Shown: positions 6,053 through 13,948, counted from the first letter of the stretch. The stretch: 16,139 bases of DNA from an uncultured Ruminococcus sp. (GCA_902773265.1 CACYDZ010000149.1:1-16139), one strand, 5' to 3'. Translations and numbers: made by a program. Notes: generated from the sequence alone by a model not told the origin.

Positions 6053-9000
6053 TCAATCATTATTGACACCGTACTCTCTGTTGATGATATGCAACAATGT
6101 ATTACCTATATTTTCAATTTCTTCAGGTTTCCGGATGGTCACGACATTCATCTTATCCCCGCGTATGCATTGCATACTATTGACAGGAACAGTATCATAG
6201 AAACTTTTTTCCTGTGTATCAGCAATCAGAACAGCAGTGGCATTGATACCGAATTTATTTTTTAATTCAGCAATTTTGTAGTAATAATTCTGTTGGATAT
6301 GGGAACATGCCTTACATTCAACAAAGAGGGAAGAGAAATTTTTAGTGATGATACAATCAAATTCACTTTTCACTTTTGTACCTTCCCAGTTGACTTCGTA
6401 ATTACAAACAACATCATCGAATTGACCAAGTTCCTTTACTTTATGATAAGTATAGATTTCCAGCATTTTACCGGAAGTAGTCAGTAATTCTTTGATTTTT
6501 TTACTGGCGTAAGTAAAGCTGAATGTATCTTCCGAAACAGAAATAAAATTAATAATATATTGCATTTCTTTAAAAAATGTCATCAGTTCTATAAGGTCTG
6601 TTTTTTGGCTTTCATTGAATTTTACCTGCGAAACAACAAGATTATCAAAGGCAATAATGACCGTATGTTCAATAGTATTAGCATAAGCCGTGATGTCATC
6701 TGTGTTCATCAAAGCATATACATTGGAAAATAATTTATCATATTCCTCACGATAATGGTAACAGTCGACTATGGTGATTTTACAGGAATCTGTCGTATAG
6801 GTTTCCATACAGCTTTCATTTTCCAAAATTTTATTTTTTTTCAGAAATGACAGAATTTTATTCACGCTTCTGTTACATGAAACAGGCAGAATATAGGAAT
6901 AGGTCTGTGCCTGTGTATCTTTTCTCCTTGCTACCCTGCTGAACGAAGCGATGATGTCATTTGTTGAAGCATATCTTTTAAGTGTATCGCATAGAGCTTT
7001 CCAGACAGAGTTCTTATTCTGATATTTTCTCCAGAGTTTTTTATAATCCTGAAAAAATTCAGGATTATTACTGCTTTCACTGGCAGAACATTGGAGTGCC
7101 ATCATATCCGATACTGTAATACTTGGAAATTTGATAATATAGTTAAGCATATCACAGTTGAATAAATCTTCAAATTTCATCGTATGGGAAGTAAAGCGGT
7201 AGCTGGAAAATTCATTGTACGCTGGTGTTATTTGTAACATATAAGAAAGACTTGTCCTGTTTTTTTCCATAGCAAAGAAATTTTTTCCTATGCGGCGTTG
7301 TTTGAGATAAGTAATTAATTTTGTCGGAACATCTGCTATCTGACTGACCGCCATAAAATTTACTAAGCGAATCCGTCCCTTTCCTGTTTCTTTAATTTCA
7401 TTCTCCAGATTTTCAATGACAATGTTTTTTAATGCTTCAGTATAAATCAGAACGAAATCCACAACCGTTCTGAATTTTTTCTTATTCATATAGGTAATCA
7501 CGCCTGAAAGTGACTCCAGAAATTTGCTGATATCCTGCTTTTGTTCGAATAAGACAATGTACAGAATTTTTTTAGGATTTATCACAGTTGCCACAGCGAC
7601 ATTACCAAAAATCTCATTTTTTCCCACACTTGCATAGGGAATAACCAGATAGGAATTTTCGCTGTAAGTCAGAATAAAAGGAATATGATTGATAAATTCC
7701 ACATCGTTTTGTTTCCAGATTTGATACTCCATACTTGCCAAAACAGGATAGAAAATGGTTTCAAATGCTTTAACCTGTTTCTCAACAGCTTCTTGGCTAT
7801 CTTTCGGCAAAGACTTGAGACTGCTCAGAAATGATTGCTTTAAACCTTTGTATAAATAAACTTTTTCTTTTTTTCTCTCTTTTAAAGAGGTTTCATCTCT
7901 ATTGGCGATTTCCTTTATACAAGTGAACCACTCTTGAAAAGTAATCATTGCCTCTTTATGACCTTCTATAAGAGTACGAATACCGAAAATAATATTTCCT
8001 GATAATAAGTTCTGTATCCGAACTGTTTCTGTTTTACGCTTATACATACGGTGTAGCTCAACAGACATACGGTCTAAATCATCTAATGCCAAAAGTTCTT
8101 TGTTTGAAGCGGTGTCCCATTTTTCATAATTATTGACAGTATATTCTTCAGCTAGTTTTTGGTCAGGTCTGCTTTTCAGAATACAGATATGTTTTTTATG
8201 CCGTTCGTCCCTTGTCATTCCGTAAGCACAGTCTTCAAGATTCTGTATACTCTGCCAGCCAAGACAGAGTTTTTCAGTAACCCATCGGCGATGTTCAATC
8301 CAGATAAGTTCATTTTTGACGGATAAATTAGCTGTATTGGTAATAATGTCTTTAACCTGACGGGCAGCCTCCTCAAAACTGACGGTGCTTAAATCAATGC
8401 CTATACTGTAAAGTTTATATTTCAATGATAATACATTGGAAACACACGAGTCATAGCAATATGCTTTTTGGAAATCGGCTTTTATCTCTTTGTAATCCAC
8501 ATTGAGATTTTTTTCCCATACCAGATGAGTATTGAATGCCATTCTTTCAATTTCGGGATAAAAGGCAGATTTTCGGATATTCCGATTGACATATACAGGG
8601 TAAAGAGCAGAAACGGATTTATCAGAATCCTGAATATTTTTGCAGACATAATTGATAGCACAATCTGTCTTCAATACTTTCGTTGCTTTCTGACAGACCT
8701 TTGCCATAGCCAGATTCAAATTATCTTCTTCAAGTGCAATAAAGATATAGTGCAGAGGTTTGTTATTATATTGTTGTTGGATAATCTTCTGTATAACATT
8801 TGAATTGACCACAAAATTGTTGTACTCCAATTCTGCGGTCATAAATATAATATCGCCGTAGGTATTACTATTTCCCTGCAAAGAACCGTCTATATTGAAA
8901 AAGTCTGCCAGTTGCGGTCTTTCTGATAAATAAATCTCTTTGTCCGTTTCATCATCAGATATAACTGTAATCTGTAATTTCTTGTTTCTCATCTGTCCGT

Positions 9001-10255
9001 TTTGTAGACAGGCATCTGAAAATTTCTGCCCGTAATTTCCAAAACCTATAATCAGAACATTGATGTTTTCTTCCTCATCAGAACTGTACTGATATAGTGG
9101 ATATTCATATAAATGGTACTGAATAGCCAAAAAGGAATTTTTTTCTTTATTGGTATCCAGAGATTTTTCTGCATCGGCCAGAATCCATTTTTCTTTGGAA
9201 AGATTTTTTCGGGCAATATCAGAAGGTAACACATAGTAAAGTGCTTTTTCCAAATCATTTTGCAATTCTTCACAATTAGTATAGCGGTATATTCTTTCAC
9301 AAAGACACTTCCTCAGTATTCTGGTAAGGATATTTCTCAGTCTGGGATGGGAATTTGCTTCTGATGCTTTAATCAGTCTGGATTCATCAACCATTTCATG
9401 CAGTCTGTCATAATAATCACTGTTGTAAAGAAAGCCGTTCTTTTCGGTTTCGTTGGTGACAATAATCGCATGAAACAGAGTAGCCCCGATAGAATAGATA
9501 TCCGTCTTGTTGCTGACCGTTTTATATCCTGCTTCAGGCTCAATATATCCCTCTGTACCTAACTCTCTTGATTTGCCATAGACGGAACATATCGAATTGA
9601 TATCGAACAACGATAAGGTTTGTGTCAGAGTTTCGTTTCCACGATGGATAAAGCCAAAATTACAGGGATTGATATCGCAATGTACCATCTCTGCCATATG
9701 TAATGCACAGATACATTTAGTCAGAGATTCAATCGCTGTCAGCACAGTCAGTAGTTTATGTTCAGGATTATTTTGGGGATGTTTGTGAATTTCATGACAA
9801 ATCTTATCAAAAGTTTCTACTTTAGAATCAGGGGTCCATATATAGACAGTACTTGTGTCTGAACTGTTTTCATCACAGCCATAGTATATTTCAAATGACG
9901 GAATAAAAGTAGCCAAATCTTCATTTTGTCCGTTGCGTTTTGTTTCCATAAGCATTTTGTATGGTTCGATATACTCTTCTTTAGCTTTTTTAAACGCTTC
10001 CAGCATATCGCCAAACTCCGCTGAATGTATTAATTGTCCGTTTTCCATTCTTTCCAGAGCATAGTTTACCAAAGGGTAAAACTCTTTTAAAATGCCTCTG
10101 CTGCCACCCTCTTCATAATAAGCCTCATAGCATACAGAAAAAGCTCCTTCTCCTTTGTTCAGCTTGTTGACGATAATGAATCTCCTTGAAAATATTTCTC
10201 CATTACTCTTTCCATAAAGGAGAATGGATTTTTTTAGATATTGACGCTTTTTCAT
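6053..10255 (-). CDS. Giant multidomain protein: Ser/Thr kinase-like + Rossmann/TrkA-like + RyR-like + unknown region + Card1/DUF1887-like PD-(D/E)xK nuclease
   Basis: The 1400-aa protein shows no signal peptide or membrane helix, so it is probably cytoplasmic. Residues about 24-345 are kinase-like: glycine-rich loop GEGAFS (35-40), likely ATP-binding lysine K57 in ILKEF, catalytic loop HCDINPCN (192-199), metal aspartate D218 in LFDIN, GYIEPE (236-241) and TDIYSIGATLF (251-261). The usual lysine of DxKPxN is Asn here, and DFG reads DIN. Residues about 397-525 start with INVLIIGFGNYG, a Rossmann dinucleotide-binding glycine motif like TrkA-N. Residues about 645-730 look like a RyR domain: WIEHRRW, then GW, a TRDERHKKHICI stretch and a closing DDLDR. 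About 745-1100 I do not recognise. The C-terminus (about 1258-1350) fits a Card1-type nuclease: GKMLEIYTY, D1300, FVECK (E1313, K1315) and KIAELKNKFG. The start overlaps the phosphatase stop by 4 nt. Domain calls are by eye: the kinase and nuclease are the firmest, RyR and Rossmann good. Confidence 0.82.
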   Translation of the reverse strand: MKKRQYLKKSILLYGKSNGEIFSRRFIIVNKLNKGEGAFSVCYEAYYEEGGSRGILKEFYPLVNYALERMENGQLIHSAEFGDMLEAFKKAKEEYIEPYKMLMETKRNGQNEDLATFIPSFEIYYGCDENSSDTSTVYIWTPDSKVETFDKICHEIHKHPQNNPEHKLLTVLTAIESLTKCICALHMAEMVHCDINPCNFGFIHRGNETLTQTLSLFDINSICSVYGKSRELGTEGYIEPEAGYKTVSNKTDIYSIGATLFHAIIVTNETEKNGFLYNSDYYDRLHEMVDESRLIKASEANSHPRLRNILTRILRKCLCERIYRYTNCEELQNDLEKALYYVLPSDIARKNLSKEKWILADAEKSLDTNKEKNSFLAIQYHLYEYPLYQYSSDEEENINVLIIGFGNYGQKFSDACLQNGQMRNKKLQITVISDDETDKEIYLSERPQLADFFNIDGSLQGNSNTYGDIIFMTAELEYNNFVVNSNVIQKIIQQQYNNKPLHYIFIALEEDNLNLAMAKVCQKATKVLKTDCAINYVCKNIQDSDKSVSALYPVYVNRNIRKSAFYPEIERMAFNTHLVWEKNLNVDYKEIKADFQKAYCYDSCVSNVLSLKYKLYSIGIDLSTVSFEEAARQVKDIITNTANLSVKNELIWIEHRRWVTEKLCLGWQSIQNLEDCAYGMTRDERHKKHICILKSRPDQKLAEEYTVNNYEKWDTASNKELLALDDLDRMSVELHRMYKRKTETVRIQNLLSGNIIFGIRTLIEGHKEAMITFQEWFTCIKEIANRDETSLKERKKEKVYLYKGLKQSFLSSLKSLPKDSQEAVEKQVKAFETIFYPVLASMEYQIWKQNDVEFINHIPFILTYSENSYLVIPYASVGKNEIFGNVAVATVINPKKILYIVLFEQKQDISKFLESLSGVITYMNKKKFRTVVDFVLIYTEALKNIVIENLENEIKETGKGRIRLVNFMAVSQIADVPTKLITYLKQRRIGKNFFAMEKNRTSLSYMLQITPAYNEFSSYRFTSHTMKFEDLFNCDMLNYIIKFPSITVSDMMALQCSASESSNNPEFFQDYKKLWRKYQNKNSVWKALCDTLKRYASTNDIIASFSRVARRKDTQAQTYSYILPVSCNRSVNKILSFLKKNKILENESCMETYTTDSCKITIVDCYHYREEYDKLFSNVYALMNTDDITAYANTIEHTVIIAFDNLVVSQVKFNESQKTDLIELMTFFKEMQYIINFISVSEDTFSFTYASKKIKELLTTSGKMLEIYTYHKVKELGQFDDVVCNYEVNWEGTKVKSEFDCIITKNFSSLFVECKACSHIQQNYYYKIAELKNKFGINATAVLIADTQEKSFYDTVPVNSMQCIRGDKMNVVTIRKPEEIENIGNTLLHIINREYGVNND

Positions 10256-10962
10256 GAGATTCTTTTTCTCCTTTCAATTTGTCTGATATTCAAAGAAATA
10301 AAACTACAATCGTCAGAACATTTTTTGCCGGTAAAAAATGTTTTCAGCCTGTCATATTCGTTATTGACAAGCAAATTGAAAATTTCAGGTTTCATTCTGC
10401 TTTTATTGAACATTTGTTTCCATGCACCGTTAGAACAAATGACAACAGAATCTACAAATTCTATATCAAACATCCGAACAGATACCATTTTATAGGCATT
10501 TATGGTTGTGGTAACATAACCATTTTTACTTTCTGCCGGCATAGACAAAATACGGCATTTCCCTCTGCCACTTGCCATAATCATACCATCGCCAAGATTG
10601 AAACACAACATTCGGTTTCTCTTCTTGTCTATCAGAACGCTGGCAACTGTACTGGAATATTCTTCGATATTTTCAGCAGTATTTTCTGCACATTTTTTCA
10701 GTTCAAAAAGAATATGCGAAAGAACCAATTGGGCAACTTGTTCCTGCTCAAATTCCAAAAAATAATCTCCTTTTTTCAACAACAGATTGGTAATGGCTCC
10801 ACTGGCGATTTCTGCACCGCTTTTAGCTTCCTTGCACCCCGAAACACCATCGGCCAAAGAAATCACACAGAATTGCTTGTTTCGGGCATGACGGACAACA
10901 TCTTGATTTTCAGTGTTGCTGTCTATATAATACAGACCCGTCTGACTTAATTTTTTTACCAT
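10252..10962 (-). CDS. PP2C-family protein phosphatase (short PP2C_2 type)
   Basis: This 236-aa metal-dependent Ser/Thr phosphatase is predicted to remove phosphates placed by the kinase encoded next to it. The PP2C motifs occur in order: NQD (19-21), SLADGVSG (35-42, metal aspartate D38), SSTVASVLI (103-111), FNLGDG (121-126), VVICSNG (173-179) and a closing SDDCSFI (216-222, D218). In most PP2Cs the VVICSNG site is SDG. Here the metal-binding Asp is Asn, which could lower activity or change metal use, while the other acidic residues remain. The gene shares ATGA with the kinase-nuclease gene, implying translational coupling and a fixed ratio of the two products. The ribosome binding site is modest (GAGAT, 8 nt before the ATG). 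Confidence 0.87.
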   Translation of the reverse strand: MVKKLSQTGLYYIDSNTENQDVVRHARNKQFCVISLADGVSGCKEAKSGAEIASGAITNLLLKKGDYFLEFEQEQVAQLVLSHILFELKKCAENTAENIEEYSSTVASVLIDKKRNRMLCFNLGDGMIMASGRGKCRILSMPAESKNGYVTTTINAYKMVSVRMFDIEFVDSVVICSNGAWKQMFNKSRMKPEIFNLLVNNEYDRLKTFFTGKKCSDDCSFISLNIRQIERRKRIS

Positions 10963-11008
10963 TATATATCATCTCATTTCTTTACCGACAATCATATACC
11001 ATACTGTG

Positions 11009-11045
11009 ACATATTCCCATCACCGATGCTTTGCTTAGAATATGT
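11009..11045. promoter_or_regulatory. Inverted repeat ACATATTC/GAATATGT in the phosphatase leader, possible operator
   Basis: Two 8-bp arms, perfect complements, lie at 11009-11016 and 11038-11045, 21 bp apart and about 47-83 bp upstream of the phosphatase ATG. The centre-to-centre spacing of about 29 bp and the position suit either an operator for a dimeric regulator or a leader stem. The function is inferred only from position. Confidence 0.35.
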
Positions 11046-11072
11046 TTACGGTGGCATTTCAATTTCGGTCGT

Positions 11073-11118
11073 GATTTGTCTGACAGCAAGGATAAGTCCA
11101 TTTTCTGACAGACAAATC
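11073..11118. repeat. 14-bp inverted repeat (one mismatch) in the phosphatase leader
   Basis: GATTTGTCTGACAG (11073-11086) pairs with CTGACAGACAAATC (11105-11118), with one internal mismatch and an 18-nt loop. On the plus strand TTTTAT follows, but no plus-strand gene ends here. It is therefore either a remnant or a regulatory stem of the minus-strand leader. Confidence 0.65.
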
Positions 11119-11406
11119 TTTTATATCACTTATATCACCTTTATTCTGAAGAATAACATAAATCTAGGATTATAGTTGATAATATTCAGCCTACGGCTGA
11201 AAGGCAATTCATACTGTTGCCGATAGAGATGGAAAACTTCTTGTCCGTTAAGTTAAACTCCTGCTTATTTTTCCCTCAAAAAATGAATAAAAACTTTCAA
11301 AGTTTACGGCATTTGGATTGATTACCAGACTATCAGTTATACAATTAAACATTTTAGGGTCAAGGGACAAAGCCTTTTAACAGATAAAAATTTCCGAAAA
11401 ATTCAC

Positions 11407-11434
11407 CTCTGAAAATTTTGATAAATTCTCAGAG
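11407..11434 (-). terminator. Stem-loop overlapping the stop codon of the 593-aa gene
   Basis: CTCTGAAAATTT (11407-11418) pairs with AAATTCTCAGAG (11423-11434) around TGAT. One position is A opposite C in the plus-strand sequence, a G-U pair in the minus-strand RNA. On the minus strand GTGAATTTTT follows, giving a modest U-tract. It would end the 13813-11429 transcription unit and separate it from the phosphatase/kinase locus. Confidence 0.6.
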
Positions 11435-13210
11435 ATTAATATAGGCATATGAAGAAAAAGCAACCAGTACATCAAAAATATTTCTTTTACTGAATTTCTG
11501 ATAATAGGCTTCTTCTAATTTTTTGTCAATTCCTTCTTTGAATTTCTCAAACAGTTCGGCAAAGTTCTTCCAGTTTTTTTCTCTGGTATGACGGGCATTA
11601 AAGTAATAATAATACGCAACTATCATCGAAGTACGGGTAACTTTTTCTGCTGAAGAAATATATAAGGCTTTGGTCTTTGTCTTAGAAAGTTTTTTCCACT
11701 CTTCATTGTGGTTGTTGCTACCGATTGTTTCTTTAACAGTATGCCCCATAAATCTGTTCATTTGCTGAAGAAAAGTGACGAACTGGTTAAATTCTTCCTG
11801 AGAAACATTTTCCCACGAGTTGCTGATATTATATCCCTTTTTGCTGAACATAGCAACATCAGTAAACCAAAGACCATAGTTGCACTGTTCAAGGATAATC
11901 TCATCGATTTCCGTTAATTTCTTGATAATAGACTTGTATGCTTTGAAAGCGGATTCCTGTTTTGTTTCCATCTGTATTTGAGGGGTTATCAAATCTATTA
12001 CCCTTCCGTCCAGTTTGATATAGCTTTTTTTATAGGTATCGCAATTATAATTGTTACAGATGAAATCTTCAAATTGTTCTTCGTCAAGACTGAATATGTC
12101 TTCGCTGAACAGCTTTTTGCTGTCTGCCTTTTGAAATAACTCCCTGTAATGAGCTGTTCCACCCGCTTTTTTTGTGTCGATATGCCCCTTTTTGAACTGC
12201 TTTTTACTCACTTTTTTAATCATTTGTTCCGATAACCTGATTTTATCCTGTCTGCTACAATCTTTGGCAATATAATACAGATATATCATTTCGGCAAAAT
12301 TTTTATAATTAATTCCCTGTCCCGATGGGTCAAGTTCATATTCACATAGATTTCCTGTATATGCCTTGGAAATAAATCGGATAAGATTATTGGTATAATA
12401 ATCACGAAACAGATTTGTTTCTATATCCGTCTTGAAAATATCTGCACAAACATCCGCACTATCATCATTTTGTGTGTCATGCAAAGCGTAGGTCATTCCA
12501 TAAACCATAGCAAACAAATACAGACTTTTTTTGGTTTTCCCATTCGTATAGAATTGTCCGATTGCCAAATCATTAACCAATTTCAACAATCCGAATTTAC
12601 CGTTCGGCTTTTTTTGCGGTTTTGTGGCTGTTTTCAGTAACTCGAATACGGTATCATCAAGATATGTCAGAATTTCTGCCTCCGACAACTCCGTTTTTTC
12701 TTCATTTTCTGAAACGATATGAGCTACTTTATGTTTTACAAATTTAATGATTTCCATTTTTCCGCCGAAACCTGCATCGGAGAGATAATTTCCGTATTTT
12801 ATGAACTGTTTCAGAATTCTGATACGCAAGGTATCATTATTCCAGCCATCTTTATCTGAACAAAGTCTGTCAACCATACGCTTCATATAGTCTTCGGGAG
12901 AGGGATATTCTTTATACAACAAATATACCTTGAACAGTAGTTTATCTTCCAGTTGCGAAAATGTGGGAATATCTGAATGATATACTAAATTTTTATAATA
13001 CTCATAACTCATTCGGGGCTTGTATTCTATTTGGCAATCGTCAAATAAATAATAGAGTTCTTTCAATATACTTGGTTTGCTAGATTTGTTCCATGATTTA
13101 TATAACTCTTCCAGTTTGTATTTGAATTCGTCAATGCAATGAAAAGACCTGAATTCTTCTTTCAGGTTGTCCATAGCAGTTTCAATTTTTCTTGTAATTG
13201 TTATTTCCAT
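11429..13210 (-). CDS. Unrecognised 593-aa, mostly helical protein
   Basis: I do not recognise the family. The protein is rich in Lys, Glu, Tyr and Phe, with long amphipathic stretches, few glycines and no signal peptide or convincing membrane helix, which suggests a soluble all-alpha fold. Visible landmarks include a very basic segment around 331-348 (KKVSKKQFKKGHIDTKK), an acidic segment HDTQNDDSADVCAD near 244-257, a short polar motif LDPSGQG near 293-299, and repeated aromatic runs such as YYYYFNARH near 533-541. None is a known catalytic signature to me. The start ATG at 13210 has AAGGAG 9 nt upstream. The gene follows the PGDYG-like gene by 60 nt and shares its promoter. A terminator-like stem covers its stop. 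An effector or scaffold in an accessory island is possible, but function is unknown. Confidence 0.8.
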   Translation of the reverse strand: MEITITRKIETAMDNLKEEFRSFHCIDEFKYKLEELYKSWNKSSKPSILKELYYLFDDCQIEYKPRMSYEYYKNLVYHSDIPTFSQLEDKLLFKVYLLYKEYPSPEDYMKRMVDRLCSDKDGWNNDTLRIRILKQFIKYGNYLSDAGFGGKMEIIKFVKHKVAHIVSENEEKTELSEAEILTYLDDTVFELLKTATKPQKKPNGKFGLLKLVNDLAIGQFYTNGKTKKSLYLFAMVYGMTYALHDTQNDDSADVCADIFKTDIETNLFRDYYTNNLIRFISKAYTGNLCEYELDPSGQGINYKNFAEMIYLYYIAKDCSRQDKIRLSEQMIKKVSKKQFKKGHIDTKKAGGTAHYRELFQKADSKKLFSEDIFSLDEEQFEDFICNNYNCDTYKKSYIKLDGRVIDLITPQIQMETKQESAFKAYKSIIKKLTEIDEIILEQCNYGLWFTDVAMFSKKGYNISNSWENVSQEEFNQFVTFLQQMNRFMGHTVKETIGSNNHNEEWKKLSKTKTKALYISSAEKVTRTSMIVAYYYYFNARHTREKNWKNFAELFEKFKEGIDKKLEEAYYQKFSKRNIFDVLVAFSSYAYINL

Positions 13211-13270
13211 ACCCTGTTTCTCCTTACTGTGTTCAGATTTTTTCCTGCTTTTCTATGTCAATATATCGAC

Positions 13271-13813
13271 TTATCCTTCAAATGCCTTGTACAGTTTATT
13301 AAATATTTCTCCATTGACAATCCTTCCGTAATCTTCAAAATTCGGCTGATATTTACTATCTATCAGTCTTGTCGCTACAAGCACATAATCTCCCTGACCG
13401 TGACTTATACTTTCTCTGTTTCCTTTCAATATAGCTTTTTCGCCGTAATCTACCTCAAGTGTAAATTTCGTATCAAGCGGTATCCTTATACCTGCATACA
13501 CAGTGTCGGTTTCTACTGTATCCACCTCTTTAGGTTCTAATGTAACAGACGATGGATTTACATTATATTTTTTTACAGCACTTTCGCCTATCGGCCACAT
13601 CTCGCCTGCGAGACCTGTTACCACATAGCCTTTGTCTCCAACTTTTTCGTAGGAATCTTCCAGACAATTATAAACTACTCCTGCTTTGTCTGGTACATTA
13701 TATATCTGAGAGGAACTGGCAAGCTGTATTTTTGCTTTATAAGATTTGTTGGTATATAACTGCCATTTTTTCGTACTGTCCATTATCCATTTAATATTTT
13801 CACTGATATTCAT
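13271..13813 (-). CDS. PGDYG-like domain protein, 180 aa
   Basis: The protein has two related halves. GDKGYVVTGLAGEMWPIGES at about 59-78 matches the 'GDYLVTGPKGEQWPI'-type segment. About 140-175 has GDYVLVATRL followed by EDYGRIVNGEIFNKLY, close to the 'PGDYG-VVDAEIFARTY' ending of PGDYG proteins. These small domains occur in phages and in bacterial accessory loci. Their biochemistry is not established to my knowledge. The protein is probably cytoplasmic. The ATG at 13813 has AAGGAG 8 nt upstream, and a near-consensus promoter lies 29-57 bp upstream (13842-13870). It is the first gene of a two-gene unit with the 593-aa protein. Confidence 0.72.
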   Translation of the reverse strand: MNISENIKWIMDSTKKWQLYTNKSYKAKIQLASSSQIYNVPDKAGVVYNCLEDSYEKVGDKGYVVTGLAGEMWPIGESAVKKYNVNPSSVTLEPKEVDTVETDTVYAGIRIPLDTKFTLEVDYGEKAILKGNRESISHGQGDYVLVATRLIDSKYQPNFEDYGRIVNGEIFNKLYKAFEG

Positions 13814-13841
13814 AAACTTATCTCCTTAAATATATATATCT

Positions 13842-13870
13842 AGTATACAATAGAAGTTCTTCTTTTTCAA
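13842..13870 (-). promoter_or_regulatory. Near-consensus sigma-70-type (SigA) promoter for the PGDYG-like gene
   Basis: On the minus strand TTGAAA (13870-13865) and TATACT (13847-13842) are separated by exactly 17 nt. The start of transcription would fall near 13835, about 20 nt before the coding region. This is the clearest promoter in the window. It shows that the 13813-11429 unit can be expressed separately from the genes upstream. Confidence 0.78.
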
Positions 13871-13887
13871 GAGCTTGCTATACAGGA

Positions 13888-13929
13888 ATTTCTTTCCCGA
13901 ATCCTTATTCAAGTGTTCGGGAAAGAAAT
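13888..13929 (-). terminator. 14-bp perfect stem-loop after the 357-aa gene
   Basis: ATTTCTTTCCCGAA (13888-13901) and TTCGGGAAAGAAAT (13916-13929) pair perfectly around a 14-nt loop, 19 nt past the stop of the 357-aa gene. No poly-T run follows on the minus strand, so termination is inferred from stem strength and position. It sits directly upstream of the promoter of the next unit. Confidence 0.65.
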
Positions 13930-13948
13930 CACCGATAAAAACAAAAAC

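Larger units (their letters stand above)
10963..11428. other. 466-bp intergenic leader without a gene, upstream of the phosphatase
   Basis: No credible open frame with a ribosome binding site is found here. It holds three inverted repeats (11009-11045, 11073-11118, 11185-11201), a degenerate copy of the dispersed repeat (11272-11303), and GGGTCAAGGGACAAAGCC near 11358-11375, which resembles a phrase in the 1787-2212 element. No clear -35/-10 pair for the phosphatase operon stood out, although this is where its promoter must be unless transcription comes from the 593-aa gene. Confidence 0.6.

Noticed and set aside
10279..10950. 223-codon plus-strand open frame opposite the phosphatase
   Set aside because: The minus strand encodes all PP2C motifs here. 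The plus-strand product is rich in Phe, Ile and His with no motif, as expected of an antisense shadow.
11140..11320. Fragment of a protein-coding gene on the minus strand in the phosphatase leader
   Set aside because: Short translated runs such as FHLYRQQYELPFSRR can be read, but stops interrupt them and no family was recognised, so I do not call a pseudogene.
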